Shown: one piece after another, positions 8,336 to 16,654 of the stretch
Numbering within the stretch: the first letter of the stretch is position 1
Layout: each line of letters begins with the position of its first letter
Source of the DNA: Castellaniella daejeonensis
Lineage (GTDB): Bacteria; Pseudomonadota; Gammaproteobacteria; Burkholderiales; Burkholderiaceae_B
Length of the DNA stretch: 64,000 nucleotides
Assembly: GCF_039523555.1 (NCBI RefSeq)
Contig: NZ_BAAAFN010000011.1
Location: forward strand, 270,736 to 334,735
Direction of reading: 5' to 3'
Program-made: the position numbers and the translations under genes
The notes under the pieces: model-generated
Seen by the model: only the letters and a program-made list of their open reading frames with translations
The model's database searches: none
What the model was told of the DNA's origin: nothing

Positions 8336-9025
8336 TCAGATCCGTACCGGCCCGCCCGCCGGCACATCCCGCGCGTCCTCGCCATGCCTGAAGAGGCGGG
8401 CCGCGAACGGTCCGCCCAGATGAATGCCCGCATCGTCCACGCGCAGCCAGTCGCCTTCCGGCAGGCCGATGACGCGGGCGTCCGGATTGGCGGCCAGGAA
8501 TTCCGCGAGACGCTGGTCGCGCGTCTCGCCCTGGTGGCCCGGCGGCAAGGCGTTGGTGTAGTGCGGATTGATCTGGAAATCGACCAGCCCCAATGCCTCG
8601 AACCCTTCGGGATCGACGATCGGCATGTCATTGGTGGTGCAGATGGAGGGGCACGCCAGATTGGCGCCCGCGCTCCAGCCGATGTACGGCTTGCCGCCGC
8701 GCACGTGCGCGCGCAAGGCCGCCAGCAGCCCGCGCCGGCGGCATTCGCGCAAGAGCTGGAACGTATTGCCCCCACCCACGATGATCAGTTCCGCCGCATC
8801 CAGGGCGTCGGCGCCAGCCGCATGGGCTCCGGTCAATTCGATGCCCAGCGGCTCGACGACCGCCCGCACTTTGGCGGTGTATTCGTCCCAGCTGAACGTG
8901 ACGCCGGCGAAGGGCACGAAGCACGCGGTGCGCCGCGATCCCGCGGCCGCCCGGATCAAGTCGGACGCATGCGTCAGATAGCCCCCGTCAGGGGAACGCG
9001 AATTGCTCAGCAACAGTAATTCCAT
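8336..9025 (-). CDS. Peptidase E-like serine peptidase (family S51)
   Basis: 229-residue protein. The nucleophile elbow GWSAGANLACP carries the expected Ser of dipeptidase E. The family motifs LIIVGGGNTFQL and FQINPHYTNALPPGHQGE are present, the latter containing the His. Peptidase E hydrolyses N-terminal Asp-X dipeptides; cyanophycinase is a relative. The start at 9025 places aagg seven bases upstream; an in-frame ATG at 9031 is also possible. It lies between the AroM-like and racemase genes in the same operon, consistent with cleavage of an imported dipeptide-like substrate. There is no signal peptide, so it acts in the cytoplasm. Confidence 0.78.
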   Translation of the reverse strand: MELLLLSNSRSPDGGYLTHASDLIRAAAGSRRTACFVPFAGVTFSWDEYTAKVRAVVEPLGIELTGAHAAGADALDAAELIIVGGGNTFQLLRECRRRGLLAALRAHVRGGKPYIGWSAGANLACPSICTTNDMPIVDPEGFEALGLVDFQINPHYTNALPPGHQGETRDQRLAEFLAANPDARVIGLPEGDWLRVDDAGIHLGGPFAARLFRHGEDARDVPAGGPVRI

Positions 9026-9036
9026 GGACATCCTTG

Positions 9037-9741
9037 TCAGGCAATCAGTTCCGACGTCAGCTTTGCGACGACGGCATTCGACAACAGGACCGGCAGGCCG
9101 CACGCCTGCCGTGCCGCCTGCTGGTGCGCGCGCACGAATCCCATGCAGTCCAGCACCAGGATTTCGGCGCCGCGGTCGCGCAGCGCCAGGGCGGCACGCG
9201 CCACGGCATCGGTGTCGCCACCGTACGGCAGGGCGACTTCGCACAGCGGCGGACGCGCCAGCACGGAAAATTTGCCCGCCTCGCTGACGGCCTGTTCGGC
9301 CAGCGGCACGATGACGCCCACCTGGCGCGGCCCCGCCAGCGCCGCGACCGCCGGCGGCACCAGGCGATCCGGCTCGATCAGCCAGGCGTGCGACAGCTTC
9401 AGGTCGTGGAACTCGCCCGTGCACAGCACGAGCACCGCGTCGCAGCCCCGGGCTTCGAGCTCGTCGAGCCTGGGCTGCATGGCCTGGCGCACCGCGGCCT
9501 TGTCGAGCGTGACGTGCGTGCCGTCGAGCAGGCGCGACACCAGCACCGGCTGGCCATCCCGGACGGCGAACCGCTGCGCGATCCGCCGCGGATCGAGTCC
9601 ATCCAGCACGCCGGCATGGACGCAATCCGTGTCCGGAGGCAGGCAGGATTCCAGGATCGGCGTGATGTCCGGACGCGGCGCCTGGCCGATCGTCAGCGTG
9701 CCCAGCAAACGCCGCGGCGACTTCCCGGGATGACCGTTCAT
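9037..9741 (-). CDS. AroM family protein
   Basis: 234-residue protein resembling AroM of enterobacteria (LGTLTIGQAPRPDITPIL at the N-terminus is the family signature). It shares the two-domain architecture of the Asp/Glu racemase superfamily. Cysteines sit at the equivalent places in VLVLCTGEFHDL and ILVLDCMGFV. No biochemical function is established for AroM. The ATG at 9741 has agaggggaaa upstream. It sits between DUF1177 and peptidase E with very short spacers, so it is probably cotranscribed; a second racemase/isomerase-type activity in the pathway is plausible. Confidence 0.8.
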   Translation of the reverse strand: MNGHPGKSPRRLLGTLTIGQAPRPDITPILESCLPPDTDCVHAGVLDGLDPRRIAQRFAVRDGQPVLVSRLLDGTHVTLDKAAVRQAMQPRLDELEARGCDAVLVLCTGEFHDLKLSHAWLIEPDRLVPPAVAALAGPRQVGVIVPLAEQAVSEAGKFSVLARPPLCEVALPYGGDTDAVARAALALRDRGAEILVLDCMGFVRAHQQAARQACGLPVLLSNAVVAKLTSELIA

Positions 9742-9757
9742 GACGTTTCCCCTCTTG

Positions 9758-10690
9758 CTACGCCTGGCGCTGCAGATGCGCCATGGAGCCATACAGCGAC
9801 ACCAGCCGGTCGTATTCGGCCTGATCGTGGAAGCGGCAGGTCCCCCGGCCGAATTCCTTGGCCACTTCCACCACGAACCGCACCACCGCCGCGATATCGG
9901 CTTCGTCGCTGGCGCCCGTGCCGCAGCCGGGCACGGCCGTCACGGTGGAAATCGCGACGCCCACCGTGGGCGCCTCGGTGGCGATGGAAGGCTGCAGGAT
10001 GCTGTTGATGTGGTAGACATCGTTGCCATAGGGCGTGATGTCCTGCGTCGTGATCGGGAACGTGACGGCGGGCCGTCCGCTGGTCATCTCCATGATCCGT
10101 ACCAGGTCTTCGGAGACACGCAGGATGTAGCCCTGCTTGACCGTGGGCGAGAGCGCGTAGCCTTTATGGTTCAGGATGCGATTGCCCTTGGTGGTGTCGA
10201 TGGACAGCACGGCGTCCATGTCCGGCGTCACTTCATGGGCATTGAGCGTTTCGGTGTCCACCGGCGAATCCATGAAATCCACCGGCTGGTGCGGGCGCGT
10301 CGGCGCGTCGGCGCAAATGTGGGTGCTGATGATCACATCGCCCGGCAGCGCGTCGCCCTGCTCGGCCATGCCGGCGAGTTTCAACGCGGCGGCCACCGCG
10401 GCCACGGCGCCGTCCCCGTCCGACACCAGGCCGATGCGGGTGGGGCGCGCGCCCACGCCGCCCAGGCGGCCGACGATGCCCAGCGTGGGCGCCGCGCCGC
10501 CCTTCCGCTTGCCCTCCGTGCCCGGCACGACGATGCGGACGAAATCGGTCTTGCCGCGAGGCCCCTGGATGGTTTCCATCGACGCCCGGACCGACCGGTC
10601 ATGCGGGGCCAGCAGGTCCAGGACGGTCTTGCCGGTTGCGTACGCGCTATCGAGCGCCTCGAATGCCTTCAGCGTATGCGACAAACTCAT
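9758..10690 (-). CDS. DUF1177 family protein
   Basis: 310-residue protein of the DUF1177 family, recognisable from MSLSHTLKAFEALDSA, LGIVGRLGGVGARP and VIISTHICADAP. No function is established for the family. Conserved-looking acidic/His pairs (STHICADAPTRPH, DAVLSIDTTKGN, PGCGTGASDEADI) suggest a metal-dependent hydrolase or an amidohydrolase/peptidase-like active site, but that is inference. There is no signal peptide. It is the first gene after the OPT transporter, 31 bases downstream, in the five-gene operon. Confidence 0.8.
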   Translation of the reverse strand: MSLSHTLKAFEALDSAYATGKTVLDLLAPHDRSVRASMETIQGPRGKTDFVRIVVPGTEGKRKGGAAPTLGIVGRLGGVGARPTRIGLVSDGDGAVAAVAAALKLAGMAEQGDALPGDVIISTHICADAPTRPHQPVDFMDSPVDTETLNAHEVTPDMDAVLSIDTTKGNRILNHKGYALSPTVKQGYILRVSEDLVRIMEMTSGRPAVTFPITTQDITPYGNDVYHINSILQPSIATEAPTVGVAISTVTAVPGCGTGASDEADIAAVVRFVVEVAKEFGRGTCRFHDQAEYDRLVSLYGSMAHLQRQA

Positions 10691-10721
10691 TGTGCTTCCT
10701 TGCTATGACGAAATGGAGGAT

Positions 10722-12326
10722 TCATCGGGTCTTGGCCTGATACTGGAAGATGGAATGGAAGAAGCCGTAGATGGCATCGCCCGCGATCGCCCCGGCGGCG
10801 AACACTTCCATCGTGTTCTGGATCTTGTCACCCCAGATCCGCAGCACCAGCAGGCGCAGGCCGATGCCGATCAGCACCGCCCACCCGGCCAGAGGACTGA
10901 AAATGAGCAGACCCGTGGACAGCAGCACCCCGATCTGGCGCTTCGGCCCGCCCAGCCACTGGACGATCGCCCCCGGAATGGCCCACATGGCCAGGTGCAT
11001 GCCCACGTCGCCGGAAATGCCGGCCTTGATGGTCGCGGCATACACACGCGCCACCGGCGGCACCAGCCCGCTGGCGAAATAGCTCTGGAACGACACGTAC
11101 ACGATGGGAATGGCCACGACGAAGGCGATCATCGCGCAGATCAGCTGCTGGCGGCGCCCCTGCAGTTCGAACCGGGGATCGGCATTGTTGCCGCGCAGGA
11201 TGAAGCCGGCCTTCAGGTCGTACCCCATGTCGGCGAAAGCCGGGCCGGTGGCGGCCGCGAAGCCGCACAGCATGGTCAGGCCCAGCGGGGGAAAGCCGAT
11301 CAGCATGCCGACCAGCAGGGTGATCAGGGCCACGGCGAAGGCAGGAAACCAGCCCGAGTGCATGGCGGCGATGCCCACGATCAACTCGTGCGCCAGCGCG
11401 GCAAACGCGGCGTACACGACGAAGGCGGCCAGCATCGGCCAGGACAGCTCGGCATGGATGCCGCTGCCGAACGCGATCAGGGCGGCCAGAACGATGTACG
11501 CAACGGCGCCGAACTGCATGGCGGAACGGACCCGATCCGCGCTGTCGGGCGGCGTCGCGTCCTTCGGGTCGGCGGCCCGGGGATCCGGGACGGACTTCTT
11601 GCGATGATGGCGTATCTGCGCGATCACCTGGACGAGCGCCACCAGCCCGGCGCCGATCATCAATCCATGCGGAATGTACAGGGCGTTGATGTCCACCCCC
11701 AGGACGGGATTGGAATATCCCCGGATCAGCAGCCCGGCCCCGAACATCGTCAAAGCCCAGATATTGCCCAGGAAAGCAATGCCGAAAGCCGACATCGGCA
11801 CGTGCAGCCAGGCCCCGATCACCCCCACGCCGATGCCCACGCCCAGCACCTTGGCCTGCTTGCCTCCGCTGTCGCCCGCCTTGATGGCCTCGGCCGCGGC
11901 GACCCCGGGCGGCCAGGCCCCTGTCGCCGGAAACACCCGGGTGTCGAACAGGCGATACAGCATGAAACCATCCAGCAGCATCGCCAGGCCGACCCCGATG
12001 AACATGGGCAGGATCAGGTCGGGGCGCCCCATCAGGTAGGGAATGGCGATCGGCAGCAACAGGCTGTTGGCCGCGCCGAACGTGGCCGACGAAATGGCCG
12101 TCTGCGCCAGGTTCTGCACATGCACGTCGCGGAACTGGCGCAGCAGGCTCAAGGGCACCCGCGCCAATATCATGGCCGCCAGGGCGCCGATGATGGACGT
12201 GTTCGGCGTGACGCCCAGGGTCGTGAGCAGCTGGATGCCGATGATGGCGCCGAATATGCTCAGCAGCACGACGAACACGAAGGTGCTGCCCTGGAAGGTG
12301 CTTGGATGATTCTGGGGAGTGTTCAT
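10722..12326 (-). CDS. OPT family oligopeptide-type transporter
   Basis: 534-residue inner-membrane protein with about 12-14 hydrophobic segments. The start at 12326 (MNTPQNHPSTF) leaves the first membrane segment FVFVVLLSIFGAIIGIQLL intact. OPT-type motifs include VTPNTSIIGALAAMIL, SNPVLGVDINALYIPHG and the loop GYDLKAGFILRGN. The family takes up oligopeptides or metal-nicotianamine/siderophore complexes by proton symport; bacterial members are little studied. It is the first gene of the operon with DUF1177, AroM, peptidase E and racemase, so peptide-like uptake fits best. A polar loop of about 40 residues in mid-protein (HHRKKSVPDPRAADPKD) separates the two halves. Confidence 0.82.
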   Translation of the reverse strand: MNTPQNHPSTFQGSTFVFVVLLSIFGAIIGIQLLTTLGVTPNTSIIGALAAMILARVPLSLLRQFRDVHVQNLAQTAISSATFGAANSLLLPIAIPYLMGRPDLILPMFIGVGLAMLLDGFMLYRLFDTRVFPATGAWPPGVAAAEAIKAGDSGGKQAKVLGVGIGVGVIGAWLHVPMSAFGIAFLGNIWALTMFGAGLLIRGYSNPVLGVDINALYIPHGLMIGAGLVALVQVIAQIRHHRKKSVPDPRAADPKDATPPDSADRVRSAMQFGAVAYIVLAALIAFGSGIHAELSWPMLAAFVVYAAFAALAHELIVGIAAMHSGWFPAFAVALITLLVGMLIGFPPLGLTMLCGFAAATGPAFADMGYDLKAGFILRGNNADPRFELQGRRQQLICAMIAFVVAIPIVYVSFQSYFASGLVPPVARVYAATIKAGISGDVGMHLAMWAIPGAIVQWLGGPKRQIGVLLSTGLLIFSPLAGWAVLIGIGLRLLVLRIWGDKIQNTMEVFAAGAIAGDAIYGFFHSIFQYQAKTR

Positions 12327-12384
12327 GGGGATCTCTCGGACTGTCTTCATTCGGATCCGGACGGGCATCCGGCACCGGAACCCG

Positions 12385-13179
12385 TCATCGGCTCCAGAAC
12401 GGATCGCCGATGGCGCGGCCGATCTTGCGCGCCCGGTCGGCCAGGCCGCGAGCCAGGGCCTCGGCATCCACGGGCGGGATTTGCCTGGAGGGAAAGCTCA
12501 GGCAGAACGCCATGGTTTCCTTGCCGAGCGGATCGGCCACCGCGCAGCTGACCGAACCCACACCGGGCAGGGCCTCGTCTTGCGCGACGGCCCAGCCATC
12601 GCGGCGGACTTGCTCCAGGCGATTGCGCAGGCTGGCCAGATCCCGCGGGGAACTGGGCGCGGCCCTGGCCACCAGCTGGTCGAAGTGGCTGGCGACGGTG
12701 TCGTCGTCCAGGCGCGCCAGCAATGCGCGCCCGGTCGAGGTGGCGATGGCGGCGGACTTGTGGCCGGGCCACGTCACCACCTGCAGCGGATGGCTGCCAC
12801 GATGCACGCGCAGCACAACGACGCTTGCGCCGGGCTGGTCGAGCACGGAGATATATCCCGTATGGCCGCTTTCCCCCACCAGGTTCTCCAGTTCCTGTTC
12901 CATCCGCGCCAGCAGCGGGGTCGTCGCACGGACCTGATGCGCGACTTCGAGCAGCAGCAAGGCGGGCCGATACAGCAAGGAGTCGGCGCAGCGTTCCAGC
13001 ATGCCGCATTCCAGCATCTGCCTGAGCAGGCGCGACGCCGAGCTTTTCGGCAAGGACAGGCCCTCGGCCACGTCGGTCACCGACAGATCGCGCTCGGCGC
13101 TGGCGAACAGACGGAACACATTGGCGGCGCTGATCAGGACGGTCATGTCGATGGTGGTTTGATTTGAGTAGAGTTCCAT
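12385..13179 (-). CDS. IclR family transcriptional regulator
   Basis: About 264 residues from the ATG at 13179. An N-terminal winged helix (AANVFRLFASAERDLSVT, then LSLPKSSASRLLRQM) precedes an effector-binding domain (about 90-260) with PSRQIPPVDAEALARGL near its end. It lies 58 bases upstream of the OPT operon on the same strand and is its likely regulator. The start is uncertain: 13179 (MELYSNQTT) and 13146 (MTVLISAAN) both lack a good ribosome site. A perfect dyad overlaps the 13179 ATG, which slightly favours the shorter form and suggests autoregulation. Confidence 0.85.
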   Translation of the reverse strand: MELYSNQTTIDMTVLISAANVFRLFASAERDLSVTDVAEGLSLPKSSASRLLRQMLECGMLERCADSLLYRPALLLLEVAHQVRATTPLLARMEQELENLVGESGHTGYISVLDQPGASVVVLRVHRGSHPLQVVTWPGHKSAAIATSTGRALLARLDDDTVASHFDQLVARAAPSSPRDLASLRNRLEQVRRDGWAVAQDEALPGVGSVSCAVADPLGKETMAFCLSFPSRQIPPVDAEALARGLADRARKIGRAIGDPFWSR

Positions 13180-13208
13180 ATTTTGGAACTTAGTGCCATT
13201 TATTGGCA
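13172..13208. promoter_or_regulatory. Tandem dyads, probable IclR-family operator
   Basis: Two inverted repeats with the same geometry: AGTTCCA-TATTT-TGGAACT (13172-13190) and TGCCA-TTTAT-TGGCA (13194-13208). Both have a five-base AT-rich spacer and their centres are 20 bases apart, placing them on one face of the helix. They lie at the start of the IclR gene. Confidence 0.5.
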
Positions 13209-13327
13209 ATGGATAGATTCTACCCAATGATGCGGTCAGTCTTGCCTAGGAATAACCCTGATGGATGGCGCGCTGCTGCGGCGGTATCGGGCGGCATTCG
13301 CGCGCTCGCCCGAAACAAGCCTTTGAC

Positions 13328-14230
13328 CTAGCGACGCAGGGCCTCGCTCTTGATCAGGTCGTACAGCACGCGCGCTGTGGGCGACAGGTCATCATTCTTG
13401 CGATACAAAAGCCCCAGGGTGCGGGAGACTTCGGGCTCGATCAGGGCGATCCCCTTGTGCGTCGACTGGTTTTCCGCCGACAAGGCAAGCTTGGGCACGG
13501 CAGCCACTCCCAGGCCGACTTCGACCAGCCCCAGCAGCGAAGACACGTGGGCCACCTCGAAAAAGCTGGTCGGCCGCTCTTTCAGGCTGGCCAGCACCGA
13601 ATCCAGCAGAACCCGATTGCCGCTGTTCTTGCCCACCGTGATGAAGCGTTCACCGACCAATTCCCGCCACCGGATCTGGCGCCGCCTGGCGAATCGGTGG
13701 TTGGCGGGAACCGCCAGGACGAAGCGCTCGCTGAGAATGGGTTCGAAATGCAGGTCTGTTTCCTGGGTCCCGATGAAGTTCACGCCGAAATCGGCGCGGA
13801 AATTCAAGACGTCGTTCAACACCGTATTGGCGCCCTCGTCCAGGATCTGCACGCGGATCTTCGGGTAGAGCTGCGTGAAGGTCTTGATGACGCTGGGCAG
13901 GAAGTAATAGGCCACCGACGGCACGCAGGCCACCGTGACGACGCCGCGATAGTGGGCAGCCAAGTCTTCGATGCCCAGCACCCCTTGTTCCAGTTCGTCC
14001 AGCGCCCGGCGCGCCCTGTCCAGGAACGCGCGGCCGACGTTGGTCAGTTCGACACGCCGCGTGCTGCGATCAAACAATCTGGCGCTCAGCAGCATCTCCA
14101 GTTTTTCAATGCGGCGACTGAGCGCGGGTGGAGAAATGCTCAGGAAATCAGCAGCTTCTCGAAACGACAGCTTGTCCGCCACCGCGACGAAAGCCTGCAG
14201 TTCCTGCAAGTCGAAATTGATGCGTGCCAT
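13328..14230 (-). CDS. LysR family transcriptional regulator
   Basis: 300-residue regulator starting MARINFDLQELQAFVAVAD at 14230. The helix-turn-helix is seen in LSFREAADFLSISPPALSRR (about residues 18-37), followed by the linker helix and a periplasmic-binding-protein-like effector domain (VVTVACVPSVAYYFLP onwards). It is divergent from the PrpF-type isomerase gene, 58 bases away, which marks it as the probable regulator of the isomerase/ABC operon. Confidence 0.88.
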   Translation of the reverse strand: MARINFDLQELQAFVAVADKLSFREAADFLSISPPALSRRIEKLEMLLSARLFDRSTRRVELTNVGRAFLDRARRALDELEQGVLGIEDLAAHYRGVVTVACVPSVAYYFLPSVIKTFTQLYPKIRVQILDEGANTVLNDVLNFRADFGVNFIGTQETDLHFEPILSERFVLAVPANHRFARRRQIRWRELVGERFITVGKNSGNRVLLDSVLASLKERPTSFFEVAHVSSLLGLVEVGLGVAAVPKLALSAENQSTHKGIALIEPEVSRTLGLLYRKNDDLSPTARVLYDLIKSEALRR

Positions 14231-14288
14231 GCAACTATGATTTCTAAAATTGCAATCCACTGACTAGCGATTTCCACATAATACCCCC
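14230..14288. promoter_or_regulatory. Divergent promoter region with possible LysR site
   Basis: The 58-base gap between lysR and the PrpF-type gene is unusually AT rich. It contains a dyad TGCAA-N15-TTGCA (14230-14254) beside the lysR start, of the kind bound by LysR-type regulators. The PrpF-type ATG at 14289 has no obvious ribosome site. Confidence 0.4.
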
Positions 14289-15389
14289 ATGGAAACGTCA
14301 ATACCTTGTGTCGTGCTTCGCGGGGGAACCTCCAGGGGCCTGTATTTCCGGGCGGAAGACCTGCCCGCCGACCGCGCGCAGCGCGATCGCGCCCTGCTGC
14401 AGATCATGGGCTCGCCGCACGTGCTTCAGGTCAATGGCCTGGGGGGCGGCAATTCCCTGACCAGCAAGGTCGCCATCATTTCACGATCCTCTCGACCGGG
14501 CTGCGACGTGGATTACCTGTTCGCGCAGATCGGCATCGAACAGGCCATTGTCGACACCCGCCCAAATTGCGGCAACCTGTTGTCCGGTGTCGGCCCTTAC
14601 GCCATCGAAGAGGGGTTGGTGGCCGCCCAGGACGGCGTCACCCGGGTCCGCATCTACAACGTCAACGCCAGGACCGTCGTCGAAGCAGAAGTCCTGACGC
14701 CCCGAGGCCGCCCGGCGTATGAAGGCGAAGCGCACATCGACGGCGTGCCCGGCACAGGTTCCCCGATCATCCTGAACTTTCTGGACGTCCAGGGCGGCAG
14801 CACCGGAACCCTGTTTCCGACCGGCTCGCGCATCGATATGATCGACGGCCTCGCGGCCACCTGCATCGACGTCGCCATCCCGGTCATGATTCTCGACGCC
14901 CGCGCCCTGGGGCTGTCCGGCAACGAGACGCCGGATATCCTGGATGCGAACAAAGACCTGATGGACCGCATCGAGACCCTGCGGCTGGAAGCCGGACGGC
15001 GCATGGGGCTGGGGGACGTCACTCACAGCGTCGTGCCCAAACCCATCCTGGCCAGCCCGGCAGGTCCCCAGGCGATCCAGTCCCGCTATCTGACGCCGCA
15101 TCGCTGCCACAAGGCCCATGCGGTGACAGGGGCGATCTCGCTGGCCAGCTGTTTCGCCATTCCGGGCACCGTCCCCTATGGCATGTGCGAAGACCACCAG
15201 GACGACAGCCGCGTCTGCGTCCTGCACCCCGCGGGCCATATCGACATTGCCCTGGACATCCGGCAGGAAGGCGAAGCCATCCGGATCGCGCGGGCCGGCG
15301 TCATCCGGACCGCGCGCAAAATCATGAAAGGCATGGTCTTCATTCATGACACCCACACGCTCGATGCATACTTTCCCGAGCCGTGCTGA
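14289..15389 (+). CDS. PrpF-family isomerase, 4-oxalomesaconate tautomerase-like
   Basis: 366-residue protein of the PrpF/diaminopimelate-epimerase fold. The opening CVVLRGGTSRGLYFRAEDLP is the family signature, followed by HVLQVNGLGGGNSLTSKVAI, DTRPNCGNLLSGVGPYAIEEG and the C-terminal GVIRTARKIMKG. Close relatives are GalD (4-oxalomesaconate tautomerase of gallate degradation) and PrpF (aconitate isomerase of the methylcitrate cycle). No gallate or methylcitrate genes are nearby; instead it precedes an ABC importer under a divergent LysR regulator. A role in isomerising an imported unsaturated tricarboxylate-like substrate is inferred. Confidence 0.8.
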   Translation: METSIPCVVLRGGTSRGLYFRAEDLPADRAQRDRALLQIMGSPHVLQVNGLGGGNSLTSKVAIISRSSRPGCDVDYLFAQIGIEQAIVDTRPNCGNLLSGVGPYAIEEGLVAAQDGVTRVRIYNVNARTVVEAEVLTPRGRPAYEGEAHIDGVPGTGSPIILNFLDVQGGSTGTLFPTGSRIDMIDGLAATCIDVAIPVMILDARALGLSGNETPDILDANKDLMDRIETLRLEAGRRMGLGDVTHSVVPKPILASPAGPQAIQSRYLTPHRCHKAHAVTGAISLASCFAIPGTVPYGMCEDHQDDSRVCVLHPAGHIDIALDIRQEGEAIRIARAGVIRTARKIMKGMVFIHDTHTLDAYFPEPC

Positions 15390-15423
15390 GCCCGGACGAC
15401 ATCCAATCAACAGGGAGACAAAC

Positions 15424-15531
15424 ATGAGACACACCTTCTTCGCAACGACGGCAGGCGTGCCGAATCGCGCCGCCCCCGCATCACGAACCGACACAGGACT
15501 GCACCGAGGCCTGTTCGGCCACCACAGGTAA
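15424..15531 (+). CDS. Short ORF with strong ribosome site, status uncertain
   Basis: A 35-codon frame (MRHTFFATTAGVPNRAAPAS...) starts at an ATG with agggaga about eight bases upstream and stops just before the ABC ATPase gene. The sequence matches no family I recognise. It might be a leader peptide that couples translation into the ABC genes, or the remnant of a gene lost between the isomerase and the transporter. Confidence 0.3.
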   Translation: MRHTFFATTAGVPNRAAPASRTDTGLHRGLFGHHR

Positions 15532-15538
15532 GGTCGCC

Positions 15539-16654
15539 ATGAAGATTGAAATTCAACAACTGAAGCTGCAATACGGGAAATTCACGGCTCTGCACGAATT
15601 CAACCTGCAGATCCAGGACGGGGAATCCATCGTCTTGCTGGGGCAATCAGGTTGCGGCAAGACCAGCGCCATGCGATGCGTCGCCGGCCTGGAACGCCCG
15701 ACATCGGGCCGGATCATCATCGGCGAAAACACTGTTTTCGACGGTGCTGCAGGGATCAACACCCCGCCAAACAAGCGCAACGTGGGCATGGTGTTCCAGT
15801 CCTACGCCATCTGGCCGCACATGACGGTCTTTGAGAACGTCGCCTATTCCCTGGTCACCCGGAAAATCTCCAAGGCGGACATCCGCAAGCAGGTCATGGC
15901 GGCGCTGACGACGGTCGGTTTGCAGGCCTTTGCGGAACGAGGCGCCAGCCTGCTGAGCGGCGGGCAGATGCAGCGGGTGGCCCTGGCGCGCAGCCTGGTC
16001 ATGCAACCCGGCGCTTTGCTGCTCGATGAGCCCCTGTCCAATCTGGATGCCAGGCTGCGCGACCGCCTGCGCGTCGAGCTGCGCGAACTGCAGCTGCGAC
16101 TGGGCCTGACCTGCATCTACGTGACGCATGACCAAAACGAAGCATTCGCCCTGGCGGACCGCATCGCCATCATGCAGGGCGGGCGGATCGTGCAAATCGA
16201 CACGCCGCAAAACATCTACGCCAACCCGATCACATCACAGATCGCCGACTTCCTGGGCGTCTCCAATGTCTTCCCCTGCGAGGTCAAGAAAATCAACGCG
16301 GATCACCACGTCGCGGAACTCTCCGACCACGCGCTGACCGTGCATTCCAGCCTCATCCCGCCCTCGACGACGGGCGCCACGAGCCTGTGCGTCCGGCCGG
16401 AGAGCTTTCGCATCCAGGCCGCCGATCCGCGGGCGCCAGCTCCGGGCGAAACCGCCAACCGCTGGCCTGGGAAAATCGTGGTCGCCAGTTTCCAGGGCGG
16501 ATATGTCCAGTACGCCATCCAGTTGGATCAAGGCCCCGAGATCAGCGCCGCACAGCTAACCGCCGAAGGCCCTGTGCTGAACAGCGGGGACCGCGTCCAC
16601 GTCAGCCTGGACCCATGCGCCGCGCAAATCCTGCCCTCGGAGCTCCCCGCATGA
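15539..16654 (+). CDS. ABC transporter ATP-binding protein (FbpC/PotA type)
   Basis: 371-residue ATPase. Walker A is GQSGCGKTS, the Q-loop follows in VGMVFQSYAIWPHM, the signature is LLSGGQMQRVALARS, Walker B is ALLLDEPLSNLD, and the switch His lies in YVTHDQNEAFAL. A C-terminal TOBE-type extension (about 240-371) places it with the ferric-ion, spermidine and phosphonate importers. The stop overlaps the ATG of the permease gene by four bases. It powers the importer formed with the next two genes. Confidence 0.9.
   Translation: MKIEIQQLKLQYGKFTALHEFNLQIQDGESIVLLGQSGCGKTSAMRCVAGLERPTSGRIIIGENTVFDGAAGINTPPNKRNVGMVFQSYAIWPHMTVFENVAYSLVTRKISKADIRKQVMAALTTVGLQAFAERGASLLSGGQMQRVALARSLVMQPGALLLDEPLSNLDARLRDRLRVELRELQLRLGLTCIYVTHDQNEAFALADRIAIMQGGRIVQIDTPQNIYANPITSQIADFLGVSNVFPCEVKKINADHHVAELSDHALTVHSSLIPPSTTGATSLCVRPESFRIQAADPRAPAPGETANRWPGKIVVASFQGGYVQYAIQLDQGPEISAAQLTAEGPVLNSGDRVHVSLDPCAAQILPSELPA

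Noticed and set aside
10176..12551. 791-codon plus-strand frame over the OPT operon
   Set aside because: Antisense of DUF1177 and OPT genes; composition dominated by His, Gln, Gly and Arg.
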